This document shows, one piece after another, positions 5,275 to 8,867 of a stretch of DNA of 8,867 nucleotides. Positions within the stretch are counted from its first letter, which is position 1. Each line of letters opens with the position of its first letter. Below the pieces are notes generated by a model. It was not told the origin of the DNA. It was given only the letters and a program-made list of their open reading frames with translations, and did no database searches. This stretch comes from Clostridiales bacterium UBA4706 (GTDB lineage Bacteria > Bacillota > Clostridia > Oscillospirales > Oscillospiraceae), in assembly GCA_002404605.1 (NCBI GenBank), contig DHKA01000017.1, positions 1 to 8,867 on the forward strand, in the 5' to 3' direction. A program made the translations under genes and the position numbers.

Positions 5275-8200
5275 ATGGGCTTTGTCCATCTGCACGTGCA
5301 TACGGAATACTCCCTGCTGGACGGCGCGTGCCGCATCAAGGAGCTCGCGCACCGCGCCAAGGAGCTGGGGCAGACGGCGCTCGCCGTCACCGACCACGGC
5401 GTGATGTACGGCGCGGTCTCTTTTTACCGCGCATGTCTCGCCGAGGGCATTCGTCCGATCATCGGCTGCGAAGTATACGTCGCGCCGCGCTCCCGCTTTG
5501 ACCGCGAGCACGGCATTGACAACGAATATTCCCATCTCATCCTTCTGTGCAAAAACGACGTCGGCTACCGGAATCTCTGCTATCTCGTCTCCTGCGGCTT
5601 TACGGACGGATTTTACATCAAGCCGCGCATCGACTGGGCGCTGCTGCATGAGCACGCCGAGGGGCTGATCTGTCTTTCCGGCTGTCTCGCGGGGTATCTC
5701 TCCCGGCACATCGTTGCGGACGATTACGAGGGCGCAAAGAAAAAGGCGCTCGAGCTGCGCGAACTGTTCGGCGAGGACTTTTTCCTGGAAATTCAGGATC
5801 ACGGCATCCCGGACGAGCGCAAGGCCGCGCTCGGGCTGCGCCGTCTCTCCCGCGAGACGGGCATCCCGCTCGTCGTGACGAACGACGCGCACTATATAAA
5901 TAAGGAAGACGCCCAAAATCAGGACGTCCTTCTCTGCATCCAGACCGGCAAGACCGTGGACGATCCCGACCGGATGAAGTTCTCCTCCCCCGAACTCTAT
6001 CTCAAGAGCGAAGAGGAGATGCGCGCGCTCTTCCCCGAAGAGCCGCAGGCCGCGGACGTCACCGAGGAGATCGCCGCGCGCTGCCATTACGATTTTGAAT
6101 TCGGCCACTACCACCTGCCGGAATATAAGCTCCCGGAGGGGGAAACGGACAGCTTCGCCTATCTCACGCGCCTCTGCCGCGAAGGGTACGTCCGGCGCTA
6201 CGGTGAATCCGGAACCTCCGAAATGGAAGCGCAGCTCCAGTACGAGCTCGACATGATCCACCGCATGGGGTTTGTAGACTACTTTCTCATCGTCTGGGAC
6301 TTCGTCCACTACGCAAAGAGCCACGGCATCCCCGTCGGCCCGGGGCGCGGCAGCGCCGCGGGCAGCATGGTCTCCTATACGCTCGGCATCACGGACGTGG
6401 ACCCGATCCGCTATTCGCTCTTCTTCGAGCGGTTTTTGAACCCCGAGCGCGTGAGCATGCCCGATATCGATATGGACTTCTGCGTGCGCCGCCGCGGCGA
6501 GGTCATCGACTACGTTACGCGCAAATACGGTGCGGACCACGTCGCGCAGATCGTCACCTTCGGCACGATGGCCGCGCGCATGGCCATCCGCGACGTCGGC
6601 CGCGCGCTGAATCTCAGCTACGCGGAAACGGACGCCGTCGCCAAGCAGGTACCGAGCGGCCCGGGCGCGCTCAACATGACGCTCGACGAGGCTCTCAAGC
6701 TCTCCAAGCCGCTCAAGGACATGTACGAGAGCGACGAGAAGGTCAAAAATCTCATCGACACCGCCCGTGCGCTCGAGGGCATGCCGCGCCATGCATCGAC
6801 CCACGCCGCCGGCGTCGTCATCACGCACCGGCCGGTGTACGAATATGTCCCGCTCGCCACGAACGACGGCAACCCCGTCACGCAGTATACGATGACGACG
6901 CTTGAAGAGCTGGGGCTGCTGAAAATGGACTTTCTGGGGCTTCGCAATCTCACGGTGCTCGAAGACGCGGCTAAGCTCGTCCGGCGCAAGGAGCCAGGCT
7001 TTTCCATCGATACGATCCCGATGGACGACTCTGCGGTGTTCGACATGCTCGCCGCGGGCAAGACCTCCGGTGTATTCCAGCTCGAATCGGCGGGCATCAC
7101 GGGCGTGTGCGCTGCGCTGCGGCCGAAGTCTCTTGAAGATATCACTGCCGTTATCGCGCTCTATCGCCCCGGCCCGATGGACAGCATCCCGAAGTTCCTT
7201 GAGTGCAGCCAGCACCCGGAAAAGATTCGCTACAAGCACCCGAAGCTTGAGCCGATCCTCGGCGTCACCTACGGCTGCATGGTCTATCAGGAGCAGGTGC
7301 AGCAGGTGTTCCGGGAGCTCGCCGGATACTCGCTCGGCCAGGCGGACGTCATCCGCCGCGCGATGAGCAAGAAAAAACACGCCGTCATTGACGCCGAGCG
7401 CGTCGCCTTCATTCACGGCGACCCGGCGCGGAACATCCCCGGCTGCGTTGCGAACGGCGTCCCGGAGGACGTCGCGGGCAGCATCTATGACGAGATCGTC
7501 GATTTTGCAAACTACGCCTTCAACAAAGCGCACGCCGTTTCGTATGCCTTCGTCACCTACCGCACGGCGTATATGAAATGCCACCACCCGCGCGAATACA
7601 TGGCGGCGCTTCTCACGAGCGTGCTCGATAACAGCACGAAGGTCGCCGAGTATATCGCCGAGTGCCGCGACATGGGCATAAAGCTTCTGCCGCCGGACGT
7701 GAATGAGTCGGACGCCGACTTCACCGTCTCGGGCGAGAACATCCGTTTCGGTCTCGTTGCCATCAAGGGCATCGGCTGGGGCTTCATCGAAGAGCTCAAG
7801 GCCGAACGTGAGAGCGGCGGGCCGTTCCGCACGCTCGACGAGTTCTGCCGCCGGATGGTGCCGCGCGATCTGAACCGCCGTGCCGTGGAATCACTCATCA
7901 AGGCTGGGGCATTCGATTCGCTCGGCTTCAAGCGCCGGGCGCTGCTCACGGCCTCGGGGCCGATCATCGACAGCGTCACCGCCGACAGCCGCAAAAACAT
8001 TGCCGGACAACTTGATCTTTTCGGCATGGGCGGCGATGAATCGGAAAGTGAGAGCGTCCGTACCATCCCGCTGCCGGACGTGCCGGAATTCACCCGTCAA
8101 GAGCTTATGACGATGGAGCGCGAGACGACGGGGCTCTATCTCACCGGTCACCCGATGGACGACTACCGCGACCGGGCGCGCGACGTCGGCGCGGTCGCCA

Positions 8201-8778
8201 TCGGCGCGATCTTGAACGACTTTGCCGAGGGAAACCCCCAGCGCTTCCGCGACGGGCAGGAAGTTTTGATCGCAGGCGTCGTGGCGAGCTACAAAACGCG
8301 CACAACGCGGAATAACACCCTCATGAGCTACATCCAGCTCGAGGATGACACCGGCTCGATGGAGCTGCTGGCATTCCAGCGCGCGCTCGATTCCGGCGGG
8401 AGCTACGTGCAGGACGCCGCGCCCCTGCTCGTGCGCGGGAAGATCTCCCTGCGCGACGAGAAGGAACCGCAACTCATGGTGGACTCCATCCGCCCGCTCT
8501 CTGATCTGGATGTGCCGGGCCGCACCGCCGTTTCTTCCGTCCCTCCGGCCACGAAGCCGGACGGGAAGCCGCGCACGCTTTATGTGCGTATCCCGAGCGC
8601 GGATCATCCGCTCTGTCGGCGGGTAAAGCTCCTGCTCACGATGTTCCCCGGAAACGAGAGGATCGTCCTTTATATGGAAGACACGAAAAAGCGCCTCGGC
8701 GCGCCGTGTCTCATCCACCCGGCGTTCGTCGCCGAACTGGAAGAGCAGTGCGGAAAGGAAAACGTCGTCGTGAAGTGA
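5275..8778 (+). CDS. dnaE: DNA polymerase III subunit alpha (DnaE, DnaE1-like)
   Basis: Replicative C-family DNA polymerase, 1167 residues, full length. The N-terminal PHP domain (about 1-280) starts HLHVHTEYSLLDGA and keeps all nine metal ligands by comparison with Thermus DnaE: H7, H9, D16, H41, E66, H87, C137, D204, H206. The polymerase core has GPGRGSAAGS, PDIDMDF (catalytic D397 and D399) and MDFLGL (third aspartate D552). Then come a helix-hairpin-helix near 821-850, the clamp-binding pentapeptide QLDLF (912-916), an OB fold (about 997-1070) and a C-terminal domain ending VVVK. Domain order (PHP, Pol, HhH, OB) and length fit DnaE rather than PolC, which carries an inserted exonuclease and an N-terminal OB fold. 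It is the last gene of the operon, one base after whiA, and is followed by a strong hairpin. Confidence 0.97.
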   Translation: MGFVHLHVHTEYSLLDGACRIKELAHRAKELGQTALAVTDHGVMYGAVSFYRACLAEGIRPIIGCEVYVAPRSRFDREHGIDNEYSHLILLCKNDVGYRNLCYLVSCGFTDGFYIKPRIDWALLHEHAEGLICLSGCLAGYLSRHIVADDYEGAKKKALELRELFGEDFFLEIQDHGIPDERKAALGLRRLSRETGIPLVVTNDAHYINKEDAQNQDVLLCIQTGKTVDDPDRMKFSSPELYLKSEEEMRALFPEEPQAADVTEEIAARCHYDFEFGHYHLPEYKLPEGETDSFAYLTRLCREGYVRRYGESGTSEMEAQLQYELDMIHRMGFVDYFLIVWDFVHYAKSHGIPVGPGRGSAAGSMVSYTLGITDVDPIRYSLFFERFLNPERVSMPDIDMDFCVRRRGEVIDYVTRKYGADHVAQIVTFGTMAARMAIRDVGRALNLSYAETDAVAKQVPSGPGALNMTLDEALKLSKPLKDMYESDEKVKNLIDTARALEGMPRHASTHAAGVVITHRPVYEYVPLATNDGNPVTQYTMTTLEELGLLKMDFLGLRNLTVLEDAAKLVRRKEPGFSIDTIPMDDSAVFDMLAAGKTSGVFQLESAGITGVCAALRPKSLEDITAVIALYRPGPMDSIPKFLECSQHPEKIRYKHPKLEPILGVTYGCMVYQEQVQQVFRELAGYSLGQADVIRRAMSKKKHAVIDAERVAFIHGDPARNIPGCVANGVPEDVAGSIYDEIVDFANYAFNKAHAVSYAFVTYRTAYMKCHHPREYMAALLTSVLDNSTKVAEYIAECRDMGIKLLPPDVNESDADFTVSGENIRFGLVAIKGIGWGFIEELKAERESGGPFRTLDEFCRRMVPRDLNRRAVESLIKAGAFDSLGFKRRALLTASGPIIDSVTADSRKNIAGQLDLFGMGGDESESESVRTIPLPDVPEFTRQELMTMERETTGLYLTGHPMDDYRDRARDVGAVAIGAILNDFAEGNPQRFRDGQEVLIAGVVASYKTRTTRNNTLMSYIQLEDDTGSMELLAFQRALDSGGSYVQDAAPLLVRGKISLRDEKEPQLMVDSIRPLSDLDVPGRTAVSSVPPATKPDGKPRTLYVRIPSADHPLCRRVKLLLTMFPGNERIVLYMEDTKKRLGAPCLIHPAFVAELEEQCGKENVVVK

Positions 8779-8789
8779 GACCCGGTTTT

Positions 8790-8810
8790 ATAAAGTTTAA
8801 TAAAGTTTTA
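8790..8810. repeat. Short AT-rich tandem repeat after dnaE
   Basis: TAAAGTTTAA (8791-8800) is followed directly by TAAAGTTTTA (8801-8810), two 10-base units differing at one position, just before the terminator stem. On the minus strand they give a T-rich stretch behind the same stem. Probably low-complexity terminator flank; no other role is visible. Confidence 0.35.
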
Positions 8811-8846
8811 AACAAACCCCGCTTTATTCTTAAAGCGGGGTTTGTT
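8811..8846 (+). terminator. Operon terminator, possibly bidirectional
   Basis: A perfect 16-bp stem (8811-8826 with 8831-8846) with a TTCT loop contains a CCCCGC/GCGGGG core and ends in TTTGTT, about 32 bases after the dnaE stop. The A-rich 5' side and U-rich 3' side fit an intrinsic terminator. Read on the minus strand the stem is also followed by T-rich DNA (the repeat at 8790-8810), so it could serve a convergent gene to the right as well. No gene is visible in the last 21 bases. Confidence 0.85.
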
Positions 8847-8867
8847 CAGCCTGTCAAAGAAGCTCGC

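Noticed and set aside
5182..7587. 801-codon open frame on the minus strand, antisense to dnaE
   Set aside because: It is a mirror of GC-biased codons in dnaE. The protein is rich in Arg, Val, Ala, Asp and His with no recognisable domain, has no good ribosome binding site, and spans the whiA/dnaE junction. The sense frame has full catalytic motifs.

Overview
The window looks like a conserved chromosomal core region of a high-GC, low-spore-lineage-type Firmicute, most likely a member of the Clostridia close to Oscillospiraceae/Ruminococcaceae. This rests on the gene order hprK-murB-rapZ-yvcK-whiA-dnaE, the presence of HPr kinase/phosphorylase and WhiA, strong AGGAGG-type ribosome binding sites, sigma-A-like promoters in AT-rich intergenic DNA, and GC-rich coding DNA. 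The genus cannot be fixed from the sequence alone. I see no mobile element, CRISPR array, tRNA, rRNA, prophage or defence gene.

Layout. Bases 1-208 hold no gene inside the window. They contain a strong minus-strand promoter (29-57) firing out of the left edge, AT tracts upstream of it, and two inverted repeats behind rpmB. rpmB (ribosomal protein L28, zinc-ribbon type) lies on the minus strand at 209-397, with a short potentially structured leader and its own promoter (476-504). The 398-620 gap is a divergent control region: the plus-strand promoter of the big operon is at 550-578. From 621 to 8778 six genes run head to tail on the plus strand with no terminator between them: hprK, murB, rapZ, yvcK, whiA, dnaE. 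Two junctions are 4-bp ATGA overlaps (hprK/murB, rapZ/yvcK), one is a 1-bp gap (whiA/dnaE), and the others are 21-26 bp. A 16-bp perfect stem at 8811-8846 closes the operon.

How the genes fit together. HprK senses glycolytic state and controls carbon catabolite repression. RapZ and YvcK/GlmR belong to families tied to amino-sugar supply (GlmS and UDP-GlcNAc in the organisms studied). MurB uses the UDP-GlcNAc-derived precursor in peptidoglycan synthesis. WhiA is a DNA-binding protein linked to division and chromosome biology, and DnaE copies the chromosome. Co-transcription would couple carbon status, wall precursor supply, division and replication; this is inference from context and family knowledge.

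No wholly new system is evident. The most interesting signal is non-coding: the rpmB promoter and the promoter at the left edge share nearly the same sequence from the -10 through about the first 22 transcribed bases (26 of 34 positions identical without gaps, ending only because the window ends). They also share the 17-bp spacer and an upstream AT tract. This suggests a common initially transcribed or leader element for two same-strand units.
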